Numbered from the stretch's first letter, positions 15,764-26,051 are shown. The stretch is DNA of 37,442 bases from Bifidobacterium breve (GCA_945862505.1 CAMAYJ010000020.1:1-37442); one strand, 5' to 3'. Notes: a model not told the origin generated them from the sequence alone. Program-made: numbers and translations.

Positions 15764-16456
15764 ATGATACGCATACCAAAGCGCCCGACGACGTCGCCTT
15801 GGATATTGATCGGTGATTCATCGTGGGTTCCCGCGTGTGAGACGGAAGGGACGGAATCAATCCCAATTTTGAGCCGCCAATCTCCGAGTATGACCAGTTT
15901 TTCAAGACTGGTTCCATTTCATAAACGCAAGTCGGAGAAGTCCTGCGACCGAACCCTTATTCACTTTTTCGTGTCGGATGAAAAATTTCGCCCTCTTGCG
16001 CACAATCCTGCACCGTACCTCCACGGGTTGAGCCGTTTCGACGCCGTAGCGACTCCAGACTTTTCGATGTACCGGGATATGCCCCGCCATCGTCGAATTG
16101 CGAGTGTCTGGGCAAACAGAGCGATTGGATCGTATTTCCAGTCGCGAGGCATCCACGTCGTTCCAACGATTCGCTGGTCCATGGAATCCGACTACGACTA
16201 CTGCTTCGCCGGGGTCCCGAAAGGCGAGACAGTGATTGTCTCAAACCATGGTTGCTGGAGGTCTCGGGATGACAAGTATCACTTCATGCATGGCTTTGAA
16301 AGGATGGTCTCTGTCCTCAATCCAAAGCGAGTCATTCTCCATGGTTCTCGATTGTCCGGCGCTGTCGATCATTTGCTCCCTGAACAATCAGTTCAATACT
16401 TCGAGCCCGAAGTTCGAATGATGAAGCAAAGTAGGTCACGTAATGGGTGGCGGTAG
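15764..16456 (+). CDS. DUF4417-like protein
   Basis: 230 residues from ATG 15764, preceded by GAAGGAG at good spacing. The central part reads HGLSRFDAVATPDFSMYRDM (88-107), then NRAIGSYFQSRGIHVVPTIRW (118-138), FAGVPKGETVIVSNHG (148-163) and LNPKRVILHG (185-194). This series (target Phe-Asp, pDFS.Y, iG.yfq..Gi.viP...W, f.G.p) is what I recall for DUF4417, a family of bacteria, plasmids and phages with unknown function. The first 80 residues are poorly conserved-looking and Ser-rich. The end overlaps the Gly-rich gene by 14 bp in another frame. Family name is from memory; function unknown. Confidence 0.7.
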   Translation: MIRIPKRPTTSPWILIGDSSWVPACETEGTESIPILSRQSPSMTSFSRLVPFHKRKSEKSCDRTLIHFFVSDEKFRPLAHNPAPYLHGLSRFDAVATPDFSMYRDMPRHRRIASVWANRAIGSYFQSRGIHVVPTIRWSMESDYDYCFAGVPKGETVIVSNHGCWRSRDDKYHFMHGFERMVSVLNPKRVILHGSRLSGAVDHLLPEQSVQYFEPEVRMMKQSRSRNGWR

Positions 16457-16817
16457 CGGCAAAGGTGATCGTTCCGGTTCAATTCGCGAGAATCTCTCAC
16501 CTGTTGCTCGGGCATTTGGTGGAATCAGGAATGGTTACTTTGGCTCACCAGGGTCAACCTCCAGAGTGCGAGAGATCTCGTCCGATAATCCGAATCAAGC
16601 TTCAGTTCAATTCTTCAAACTGGCAAGCCAAGGTGCAAAGATCAATCCCTCCCGCGATGGCTCGGTGACAGTCGCTCGTTTTCCCGATGGATCTGCAGTA
16701 AGCCTTCGACCTACTTCGCGGTTCGACGGGAGCCCCGCAATACAAATCAAGCCAACAAAAAGTAGTGGAGTCGTGAAAGCTCAGAAGATTCACTTTGTGG
16801 AGGAGAAAGTTCAATGA
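16443..16817 (+). CDS. Small protein with Gly/Ser-rich start and compact C-terminal domain, unknown
   Basis: 124 residues starting MGGGSGKGDRSGS, a flexible-looking leader. Residues about 45-124 look like a small beta-rich domain: ASVQFFKLASQGAKI, VARFPDGSAVSLRPTSR, GSPAIQIKP and the terminal KIHFVEEKVQ. This end (PDG..V.LRP, GSPAI.I, KIHF) resembles terminal domains I associate with polymorphic toxin and secreted or phage proteins, but no firm match can be given. It overlaps the DUF4417 gene by 14 bp (+1 frame relative to it) and the next gene by four (ATGA), so the three are translated together. A Gly-rich linker directly after a DUF4417 domain may mean that the two were once one protein. 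Confidence 0.6.
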   Translation: MGGGSGKGDRSGSIRENLSPVARAFGGIRNGYFGSPGSTSRVREISSDNPNQASVQFFKLASQGAKINPSRDGSVTVARFPDGSAVSLRPTSRFDGSPAIQIKPTKSSGVVKAQKIHFVEEKVQ

Positions 16818-17389
16818 ATGTGTTCGCAAACCACTTGAGCGTGGTGGAACTCTCGGCACTCAGCTCGGCTATCGGGTCAAATTGGGACAATTACGGAGGT
16901 TCATCGCTTTCAGACGATGGACGATTCGCGTTCGAAGATTGCTACTTGAAGACGTCGAACGGGACTTACACGATTTCAAGTTCGTTGATCCAGTGCCCTT
17001 TACCAACTGGAGAAGAAGAGATAACGCAACTTTCGATTCGGATCGGCACCACTGATAGCAGGAAAGCTTCGAAACTTGGACTCCAATTTTTCCAACACAA
17101 GGGCGAGTGCATCGAGTCGATTTCGATCGTCCAAGCAACTGTCCATATGTTTGAGAATGGAGTCCAAACATTTTCACTCACTTTTGACCATGGAATCATT
17201 TTCCATCTAACTAATGGCGTTGTTTCTATCTCACGTGACAGTTGGTTCCTTGAAGATATTCGCGTCGATATGTTCAGTTCATTCGATCACCTAACTATCG
17301 ACGACCGAGCAATCGACTGGGATTCTGACCTAACAACTGAGTACCGCGTAAGCCACAATGTGGTCGATCTCAAAGATCTTCTTCGTTGA
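16814..17389 (+). CDS. Hypothetical protein, possible partner of the preceding small protein
   Basis: 191 residues, soluble-looking, with no signal peptide or membrane helix. The N-terminus NHLSVVELSALSSAIGSNWDNYGGSSLSDDG is followed by alternating beta-type stretches (QLSIRIG, KLGLQFFQHKG, VQTFSLTFDHGIIFHL) and an acidic end. No family was recognised. ATG overlaps the stop of the Gly-rich gene (ATGA), so they are translationally coupled. An acidic small protein coupled behind a toxin-like domain is the usual pattern of an immunity protein, but nothing in the sequence proves it. Base composition is low: 27 G+C in the 60 bases 17041-17100, against 36 in 18841-18900 of atpD. Confidence 0.6.
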   Translation: MNVFANHLSVVELSALSSAIGSNWDNYGGSSLSDDGRFAFEDCYLKTSNGTYTISSSLIQCPLPTGEEEITQLSIRIGTTDSRKASKLGLQFFQHKGECIESISIVQATVHMFENGVQTFSLTFDHGIIFHLTNGVVSISRDSWFLEDIRVDMFSSFDHLTIDDRAIDWDSDLTTEYRVSHNVVDLKDLLR

Positions 17390-17418
17390 ATGGCATCGAA
17401 ATCGGCAATCAGCGATAG

Positions 17419-17473
17419 CTAATTGCGAAGCCGCTGCGAAACAGGCTGACGCACGAGCCAACGCTGCGACCGC
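17419..17473 (-). pseudogene. atpC: Decayed trace of the atpC 3' end (third copy)
   Basis: GCACGAGCCAACGCTGCGACC and the two bases after it (17451-17473) match the atpC remnant at 14219-14241 at 20 of 23 positions. The flanking 18 bases match at about 10, and a CTA (stop on the minus strand) occurs in the expected place at 17419. Reading frame and the rest of the gene are lost. The stretch lies between the hypothetical gene and the second lipoprotein, in the same orientation as the other two atpC copies. The similarity is short, so chance cannot be fully excluded. Confidence 0.45.
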
Positions 17474-17508
17474 TTTAACGCAATCGTGACCTACGCCTCA
17501 CGAAATAG

Positions 17509-17528
17509 ACCATTCCTCAACGAATGGT
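17509..17528 (-). terminator. Possible terminator at the end of the atp/lipoprotein transcript
   Basis: ACCATTC and GAATGGT form a 7-bp stem with a six-base loop that includes the lipoprotein stop codon. On the minus strand the stem is followed by CTATTTCG, only a short T-run, so efficiency is uncertain. Confidence 0.4.
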
Positions 17529-18029
17529 GACGTCAACCTTTGCGGGAATCGGGGCACGAGGGTCGGAACCGCCTACGACGAGCCGATAGTCGCCGGTGGG
17601 CAGCGACGGGGGTCGGCCATCAACACAGGCCGGAGGTGGTCGCAGTCCTGTACCGCCGCAACCCGAATACCTCGCTGCAGCCGTGACTGGCCAGCGCGAT
17701 TCCCCGACAGGGATGGAGACCGGGGGTCCCAAGCAGGTCAAGAATGAAGGAGCGGTGTGAGTCACTGTGTCCGATTCAAACCCCGCGCCATAGAAGGTGG
17801 GGCCGCAGGAAGCAATCGAAATCGGCGCTCCGGTGCGATTCACTACGACCACTGTTGCCGCCAACTCTCCACCAGCAACCACCGAGGTAGTAGGCACGTC
17901 CAAATACGCACCCGCTGTGCCTTCGGCGATTGCGGGAATGGTCGTGGTCGTCGTAGATGACGTCGTTGACGGCGAAGACGTTGCCGTTGAACCGCACGCA
18001 ACCAAAATCACCGCCAGCACCAGCACCAC
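17517..18029 (-). CDS. Putative lipoprotein, paralogue of the one at 11061-11651
   Basis: About 170 residues from GTG 18029. The start MVLVLAVILVAC gives a good lipobox (LVAC, Cys12), followed by a Ser/Thr linker (STATSSPSTTSSTTTTT) typical of actinobacterial lipoproteins. The basic n-region of a signal peptide is missing from this start. Upstream codons read NPRRLGAA in frame without a standard start codon, so the true start may be non-canonical or overlap atpC. The mature domain shares VVVVNRTGAPI, SCG, LTCLGPP, IPVGES.W and LPTGDYRL with the other lipoprotein, including four cysteines. It is 23 bases downstream of atpC and may be read from the atp transcript. Function unknown. Confidence 0.7.
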   Translation of the reverse strand: MVLVLAVILVACGSTATSSPSTTSSTTTTTIPAIAEGTAGAYLDVPTTSVVAGGELAATVVVVNRTGAPISIASCGPTFYGAGFESDTVTHTAPSFLTCLGPPVSIPVGESRWPVTAAARYSGCGGTGLRPPPACVDGRPPSLPTGDYRLVVGGSDPRAPIPAKVDVTIR

Positions 18030-18052
18030 TGCGGCGCCAAGGCGGCGAGGAT

Positions 18053-18447
18053 TTAGTGGAACTGTTCTACCGCCACAAGACGGGCAGTGGAACGAGCAAG
18101 CGCTGCGATCGCGTCGGCATCGTCGCCGTTTTGCACAGCAGCCTGGGCTTTTTCCTGCGCCTTGCGAGCACGTTCAACATCGATCGTCGATGACAGCTCG
18201 GCAAGATCGGAAAGGATCTTCACTCGGTCGTGACTGACTTCGATGAAGCCACCATGCACCGCGGCCTTTTCACTGCCACCTTCGGCGAGGGTGATCTCGA
18301 CCGTCGCGATGGCCAATGCACCGACGAACGGAGCATGGCCAGCGAGAAACGCGATATCGCCACCACCCACGGTGCGCGCACGCACCATGGTGGCGTCACC
18401 CGAGAACAACGTGCGCTCGGGAGAAACGAGTTCGACGGCCAGAGGCA

Positions 18448-18448
<1 letters not shown>
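18053..18448 (-). CDS. atpC: ATP synthase F1 epsilon subunit
   Basis: 131 residues. The start MPLAVELVSPERTLFSGDATMV and the beta-sandwich segment GGGDIAFLAGHAPFVGAL are the epsilon hallmark, followed by AAVHGGFIEVS and a charged helical C-terminus (ERARKAQEKAQAAV). Epsilon belongs to the central stalk and inhibits ATP hydrolysis. ATG overlaps the atpD stop by one base. It is last of the operon, as is usual. A truncated second copy (14182-14420) and a possible third trace lie downstream. Confidence 0.95.
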
Positions 18449-19938
<1,490 letters not shown>

Positions 19939-20916
19939 TTAGTGAATCGACGGCGCGTGATCTGTTCGGTCGAGGTGGACGGGGAAAGCATGTTGCGGTT
20001 CAAGATGAGACGGAATGAGTTCGTGTGCCGAACCCTTATCGGCCGACATTGCCTCGGCACCACCGACGATCTCCATTATCTCGGTCGTGATGGAATCCTG
20101 ACGAGCCCGGTTCATGATGCGACTGAGCGATGTCTTCAGGTCTTCGGCATTTTCGGTTGCGGCCTTCATGGCCCGCTGACGTGATGCATGCTCCGACGCT
20201 GACGCATCGAGAAGCGCTGAGAACAGCCGCGACTCGAGGTAACGGGGAAGGATCTCGTTGAGAATGCCGGTGGGCGACGGTTCGTATTCCAGATCGGCGC
20301 TGGGACCAGCGGCCTCATCGATAGCCGGAGTTTCAAGCGGAAGGAAGCGACGCAAAACCGCTTGCTGAACGCCAGAGGAAAGAAAGCGTGTGTAGGAAAG
20401 ATCGACCGAAGCGAGCTCGCCTGATTCGTAACGACGACGAACCGCAGCGGCAATGTCGCGTGCGTTGTCGTAGATCGGCTGATCGGTCATGCCTTCGAAT
20501 TCCGCATCGATCTGAAGTCCGCGGAATCGGAAGTGCTTGATGGCCTTCTTGCCGACAGCGATGACCGAATAACCCTGGCCTTGAGCACGAGCGGCATCGA
20601 TTGCCCGCTCGGCCATGCGCAACACGTTGGTGTTGTAACCACCGCACATGCCACGGTCAGAAGTGATGACAACAAAGGCGGCGACGTTCGCGGTGGGGTT
20701 GTCACGCAGAAGCGGGTGTTCCTTGGCCGCACCAGCGCGAAGAAGGTCGACGATCACTGAAGTGATTTCGTCGCTGTAAGGACGCGCTGAAGCGGCGCGG
20801 TCCTGGGCCTTCACGACACGAGTGGCCGCGATGAGCTCCATGGCGCGCGTGATCTTCTTCGTTGACTCGACGCTCTTAATGCGTCGACGAAGGATCCGCT
20901 CCTGACCACCAGCCAT
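19939..20916 (-). CDS. atpG: ATP synthase F1 gamma subunit
   Basis: 325 residues from ATG 20916 (one base after the atpA stop; the longer in-frame extension to 21111 lies inside atpA). The N-terminal MAGGQERILRRRIKSVESTKKITRAME is the conserved gamma coiled-coil start, SDRGMCGGYNTNV is the usual SDRGLCG motif, and NRARQDSITTEIMEIVGGAEA is the C-terminal helix. A tail of about 35 residues after the usual end (DKGSAHELIP... to SIH), rich in His and Pro, is longer than in typical gammas. Gamma is the rotating shaft in the F1 core. Confidence 0.97.
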   Translation of the reverse strand: MAGGQERILRRRIKSVESTKKITRAMELIAATRVVKAQDRAASARPYSDEITSVIVDLLRAGAAKEHPLLRDNPTANVAAFVVITSDRGMCGGYNTNVLRMAERAIDAARAQGQGYSVIAVGKKAIKHFRFRGLQIDAEFEGMTDQPIYDNARDIAAAVRRRYESGELASVDLSYTRFLSSGVQQAVLRRFLPLETPAIDEAAGPSADLEYEPSPTGILNEILPRYLESRLFSALLDASASEHASRQRAMKAATENAEDLKTSLSRIMNRARQDSITTEIMEIVGGAEAMSADKGSAHELIPSHLEPQHAFPVHLDRTDHAPSIH

Positions 20917-20917
20917 G

Positions 20918-22465
20918 TCAGTCCTCGACAGATCCGGTGGAAGCAGCGGCGGTCGGCACGAACTCTTGCGTGAACGCTTCGACAGCACCCTTGACGGAAT
21001 CGGGAAGGTCTCCGGTGGAACGGATCTCGTCGAGCAGCGAGCTGTAACGGCCTCGCATGAAATCGAGAAGGTCCGTTTCGTAACGCTTGACATCGGTGAC
21101 CGGAATGGCATCGAGGTAACCGTTCGCGCCGGCGAAGATCACAACAACCTGCTCTTCGACGGGCATCGGGGAGTTGAGGTTCTGCTTGAGCAGTTCAACG
21201 AGGCGGTAGCCACGTTCAAGCTGAGCGGCAGAGATCTTGTCGAGTTCGGAACCGAAGGTTGCGAACGCTTCGAGTTCACGGAACTGCGCAAGGTCGAGCT
21301 TGAGTGTGCCCGAAACCTTCTTCATGGCCTTGATCTGTGCGGCAGAACCCACACGAGACACCGAGATACCTACGTCAACCGCAGGACGCACACCGGACTT
21401 GAACAGATCGTCCTGGAGATAGACCTGACCGTCGGTGATCGAAATCACGTTGGTCGGGATGTAAGCCGACACGTCGCCGGCTTTGGTCTCGATGACGGGG
21501 AGAGCGGTGAGTGAACCAGCACCGAGAGCGTCGGACAATTTCGCCGAACGCTCAAGAAGACGGCTGTGGAGATAGAATACGTCACCGGGGTATGCCTCGC
21601 GGCCTGGTGGGCGACGAAGAAGAAGTGACATCTGGCGGTAGGCCTCGGCCTGCTTGGAAAGATCGTCGTACACGATGAGGCTGTGTTCGCCGTTGTCCAT
21701 CCAGTGCTGACCAATTGCGCAACCAGCGAATGGTGCGAGGTACTTGTAGGGCGCCGGATCAGAGGCGGGAGCCACAACCACGACGGTGTAGTCCATCGCA
21801 CCGAATTCGGTGAGCAGGCTTACGGTCTGCGCAACGGTCGATGCCTTCTGACCGATGGCGACGTAGATGCACTTCACGCCAAGACCCTTTTGGTTCAGGA
21901 TCGTGTCGATGCACACCGTGGTCTTGCCGGTCTTGCGGTCACCAATAACGAGTTCACGCTGACCACGACCGATTGGGGTCATGGCATCGATTGACTTGAT
22001 GCCGGTCTGCAATGGCTCGTGTACGGGCTGACGGCCAGTAATGCCAGGAGCCTGAATTTCCATACGACGGGAAATGGCACCAATGATTGGTCCCTTGCCA
22101 TCGATCGGCTCACCGAGAGCGTTCACAACGCGACCAAGAAGCGGATCGCCTACTGGCATCGAAAGAATGCGGCCGGTGGCACGAACGGGCGAGCCCTCTT
22201 CCACCGCTGCCGCGTGTTCGCCATCGCCGACGATAACGGCGCCGATCGAGTCTTCGTCGAGGTTGAGGGCGAGACCAACGGTGCCGCCTTCGAACTCGAG
22301 GAGCTCGTTCACGCCGACATCGGGAAGACCCGACACGCGAGCAATACCGTCGCCCACTTCGAGCACACGGCCGACCTGCGTCGACTCAAGTGACGGGTTG
22401 TATCCCGACAGATTCTTTTGGAGGGCGGCAGTGATGTCGCCGGTGTTGATGGTGAGTTCAGCCAT
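20918..22465 (-). CDS. atpA: ATP synthase F1 alpha subunit
   Basis: 515 residues. The P-loop is [14 protein letters not shown], with [22 protein letters not shown] and the alpha signature [14 protein letters not shown]. The N-terminus [15 protein letters not shown] is the crown region that binds the delta/b stalk. Non-catalytic nucleotide-binding subunit alternating with beta. It lies 17 bases downstream of atpH. Confidence 0.98.
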   Translation of the reverse strand: MAELTINTGDITAALQKNLSGYNPSLESTQVGRVLEVGDGIARVSGLPDVGVNELLEFEGGTVGLALNLDEDSIGAVIVGDGEHAAAVEEGSPVRATGRILSMPVGDPLLGRVVNALGEPIDGKGPIIGAISRRMEIQAPGITGRQPVHEPLQTGIKSIDAMTPIGRGQRELVIGDRKTGKTTVCIDTILNQKGLGVKCIYVAIGQKASTVAQTVSLLTEFGAMDYTVVVVAPASDPAPYKYLAPFAGCAIGQHWMDNGEHSLIVYDDLSKQAEAYRQMSLLLRRPPGREAYPGDVFYLHSRLLERSAKLSDALGAGSLTALPVIETKAGDVSAYIPTNVISITDGQVYLQDDLFKSGVRPAVDVGISVSRVGSAAQIKAMKKVSGTLKLDLAQFRELEAFATFGSELDKISAAQLERGYRLVELLKQNLNSPMPVEEQVVVIFAGANGYLDAIPVTDVKRYETDLLDFMRGRYSSLLDEIRSTGDLPDSVKGAVEAFTQEFVPTAAASTGSVED

Positions 22466-22482
22466 TACGGGATCCTCTGATC

Positions 22483-23007
22483 TCAGAACGATTCGCGGAG
22501 TTGGGACAGACGTTGGCGCACCGAGCCGTCAATAACGGTGTCGCCGATCTGGGTAACGATGCCGCCGAGAACCGACGGATCGACAATGACGATGATCTCG
22601 ACCTGCTTGCCTTGGCTCTTGGCCAGGGCAGCAGCGAGACGCTGGATTTGGTCGTCGGACAGTGCGACGGCCGAACGAACCTGGGCGACAACTTTCTCGC
22701 CTTTGGCCGCATTGAGGTCAAGAAGACGCTCAACGATTTGGGGAAGTTCACGAATTCGACCATTGCCGACAACAAGTGAAACAAGTGATGTCGTTAATGG
22801 AAGCGCCTTGTCTCCGAGAATGTCTTCGATGATCTGCTGACGCTTGTCGGCAGGAAGTCGCGGATTGGAAAGCGCCTGATTCAGTTCGTCATTGCCCTCG
22901 ATCGTTCGAGAGATTCGGAACAGCTCGTCGGTTACCTCGTTGCCGCTTCCCTCTGCTCGGAGGAGCGAGAGAAAGGCATCGGCGTAAAGAGCACTGTGTT
23001 CACTCAT
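22483..23007 (-). CDS. atpH: ATP synthase F1 delta subunit (OSCP-type)
   Basis: 174 residues: [13 protein letters not shown] near the start, then [20 protein letters not shown] and the conserved C-terminal [29 protein letters not shown]. It links the top of F1 to the b-type peripheral stalk. The length is normal, not the large b-delta fusion of mycobacteria. ATG overlaps the atpF stop by four bases. Confidence 0.96.
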   Translation of the reverse strand: MSEHSALYADAFLSLLRAEGSGNEVTDELFRISRTIEGNDELNQALSNPRLPADKRQQIIEDILGDKALPLTTSLVSLVVGNGRIRELPQIVERLLDLNAAKGEKVVAQVRSAVALSDDQIQRLAAALAKSQGKQVEIIVIVDPSVLGGIVTQIGDTVIDGSVRQRLSQLRESF

Positions 23008-23543
23008 GAGCCAGCACCCACCTTCTGGATGTAGTTCTCGATGAGTTCGGCTTGCGTCGCACTATCAAGATTGTTCGCTACGACCTTTTCAGCAGCACCA
23101 AGTGCGAGCACAGCGATTTCTGCCTGGAGATCGCTGGTGGCTTGGGTCTTCGCGGAGTCAACATCGGCGGCGCCACGAGCACGGAGATCCGATGCATCGG
23201 TGCCAGCCTTCGCAACAATCTGCGTCTTGAGCGATGCAGCGGTTTCGCGGGCTTCGTCAAGGATGCGCTGACGTTCGGCATCGGCGTTGGCAATATCGGA
23301 ATCGATCTTGGCCAACTTGGCTTCTGCTTCTGAACGTGCCGCTTCAGCAGTTTCGATCTCGGAACGGATGCGTGCGATGCGAGCGTTCCACATGTTCTTG
23401 ATTGCCGGACCGCCCTTCCAGACGATCAACGTAAAGACAGTAAGAAAGCCGATGGTGCCCCAGATGACCTCATTGATATCTGAAGGCAGCACGAGGCTGT
23501 TGGGCTCATGAGCCTCGGAAGCGAAAAGGAGAAATGCATTCAT
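23004..23543 (-). CDS. atpF: ATP synthase F0 b subunit
   Basis: 179 residues. A short periplasmic N-terminus and one membrane helix (INEVIWGTIGFLTVFTLIVW, about 24-43) are followed by a long charged helix rich in Ala, Glu and Arg (ARIARIRSEIETAEAARSEAEAKLAKI) that forms the right-handed coiled coil of the stator. GGGGGA lies about nine bases before ATG 23543. It is second of two b-like genes; it ends overlapping atpH. Confidence 0.93.
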   Translation of the reverse strand: MNAFLLFASEAHEPNSLVLPSDINEVIWGTIGFLTVFTLIVWKGGPAIKNMWNARIARIRSEIETAEAARSEAEAKLAKIDSDIANADAERQRILDEARETAASLKTQIVAKAGTDASDLRARGAADVDSAKTQATSDLQAEIAVLALGAAEKVVANNLDSATQAELIENYIQKVGAGS

Positions 23544-23557
23544 TGGTCAGTTCCCCC

Positions 23558-24124
23558 TTAGTTCTTTCCGGCTTGAGCGACATAGTCCTCGACCACGCTC
23601 ACCTGAGCGGAACGATCGATCGACTTTTGAACAACGGCTTCGGCAGCTCCGACGGCAATGTCGGTGATGCTCGAGGTGAGTTCGCCGCGAGCACGTTCCT
23701 TGGCGCCTGCAATTTCCGCAGCAGCCTCGGTTCGCAGCGAAGCGACATCGGCCTCGGCAGCTCCGACCTGAACGCGACGCTCAGCGTCGCCTTCGGCACG
23801 AGCTTGCTCGATGAGCTTCACAGCCTCTGAACGAGCACCAGCAAGACCAGCTTCGTACTGTGCGAGACGATCGACCCGAGCGGTATCGGCGGCTTCTGCA
23901 GCCTGTTGGTCGTCGCGGACCTTGTCGGCACGCTCTTTAAACGTGCGCATGACTGGTGGCAACAGAACGAACTTCATCAGGGCCCAGAGAATGGCAAAGA
24001 ACACCAAGGTCCAGAACATTTCGTTCACGACCGGGAGAATTGGGTTCTTTGCCGTCACCTCAGCGACAGCCTGATTCACATCGTTTGCCGCTGTTTCAGC
24101 GAAAACATTGACGAGTGCAAGCAC
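23558..24124 (-). CDS. atpF2: ATP synthase F0 second b-type subunit (b or b')
   Basis: 188 residues from GTG 24124, with AAGGAG six bases upstream. One helix near residues 33-54 (EMFWTLVFFAILWALMKFVLL) is followed by PPVMRTFKERADKVRDDQQAAEAADTAR, the standard b-subunit pattern, and a coiled coil to about 160. Its sequence differs clearly from the next b gene, so the stator is probably a b/b' heterodimer as in cyanobacteria and alphaproteobacteria, instead of the b2 homodimer. Which one corresponds to b' is not settled. Confidence 0.88.
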   Translation of the reverse strand: MLALVNVFAETAANDVNQAVAEVTAKNPILPVVNEMFWTLVFFAILWALMKFVLLPPVMRTFKERADKVRDDQQAAEAADTARVDRLAQYEAGLAGARSEAVKLIEQARAEGDAERRVQVGAAEADVASLRTEAAAEIAGAKERARGELTSSITDIAVGAAEAVVQKSIDRSAQVSVVEDYVAQAGKN

Positions 24125-24225
24125 TGCGTACTCCTTGGAGCGTCGGAGTCAAGAAAGGACAGGCCGGGAGTGCCGTCCGCCTCCGCCGAAGCGAAGACGG
24201 ACAGGCGCAACACCCAGAGGATGGT

Positions 24226-25356
<1,131 letters not shown>

Positions 25357-25360
<4 letters not shown>

Positions 25361-25818
25361 TGGGCTGACGACTCCTTGGAGACAGCGGAGGGCTTGAGCG
25401 CCGGGAAGGCGAGGGACGCAGAGATGAACTTCATCTCCCAAAACAAAAGACCGAGGTGGGCGATGATAATCGTGAGGCCAAGTGGCAGCATCACGACCCA
25501 GGCTGCGTCACGAACGAGCCAGATCGCTGTAAATATAAGAGCAAGACGGATGAGGTAGCCAAACAGCGCTGCACCCATCATCAAACCAGCGGAGATATTG
25601 GCTGACCAAGTCAGTAATGCCGCGGCAAGCGCGAAATTACTTACGACTATCGCCAAACCATAGGCCGCTGAAAAGGCACCGTTCATACCCCAAATGAGAC
25701 CAGAAACAAGAAGGAATGCCGGGGTGACATAGGCGGCGCGCTTGATGATGTCGCGTGCAATTACGGCCTCGGGAGCCGGGCCTTCAACCCGAGCGGTGGA
25801 AGTGATCAGCGCACCCAT
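25357..25818 (-). CDS. AtpI-like membrane protein upstream of atpB
   Basis: 153 residues with four hydrophobic helices (about 29-50, 52-73, 82-103, 105-127) and a Lys/Ser-rich end. Size, topology and place between AtpZ-like gene and atpB identify it as an ATP synthase subunit I-type protein. Members help assembly of the c ring and/or Mg2+ supply. Stop overlaps the atpB GTG; start overlaps the preceding gene by 13 bases. Sequence match is weak, so identification rests mainly on position. Confidence 0.7.
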
Positions 25819-26051
25819 GGGCCTGCCGCATCGTGTTGTTCCATCTCGGTCCGGTAATTGATATACAGCTTCACAACAACACCAACGAAACCGAGCACAG
25901 CAAACAGCACGGTGAATACCGGAACAGTGCCGAACAACTTGTCGATTCCGAATCCGATAAGGGCGAGGATCAACGGTGACAAAACGAGCTCATACCCACC
26001 GGCGGAGCGGTTCATTTGCTCTGTAATCTCGCGCCGTTGCGAAACTGCCAC
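25806..26051 (-). CDS. AtpZ/AtpI-like small membrane protein
   Basis: 81 residues, two helices (about 22-39 and 46-65). The pattern GYELVLSPLILALIGFGIDKLFGTVPVFTVLFAVLGFVGVVVKLY fits the AtpZ (F0F1-ATPase subunit, putative Ca/Mg transporter) family, with a G.. . .D loop between the helices. First gene of the ATP synthase operon proper; it overlaps the AtpI-like gene. The 154 bases upstream up to the wecA-like gene may carry the operon promoter, but no clear element was found. Confidence 0.75.
   Translation of the reverse strand: MAVSQRREITEQMNRSAGGYELVLSPLILALIGFGIDKLFGTVPVFTVLFAVLGFVGVVVKLYINYRTEMEQHDAAGPWVR

Noticed and set aside
10842-18052. Possible prophage or integrative element with its own recombination genes
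   Set aside because: No integrase, transposase, relaxase or phage structural gene was recognised, and there is no tRNA to serve as attachment site; only mobile-type passengers (ImmA, DUF4417) were seen.
24125-24225. Possible terminator or small gene between atpE and the second b-type gene
   Set aside because: Only a short imperfect pairing (GTCCG/CGGAC) with an 18-base loop is present; no open frame of note.
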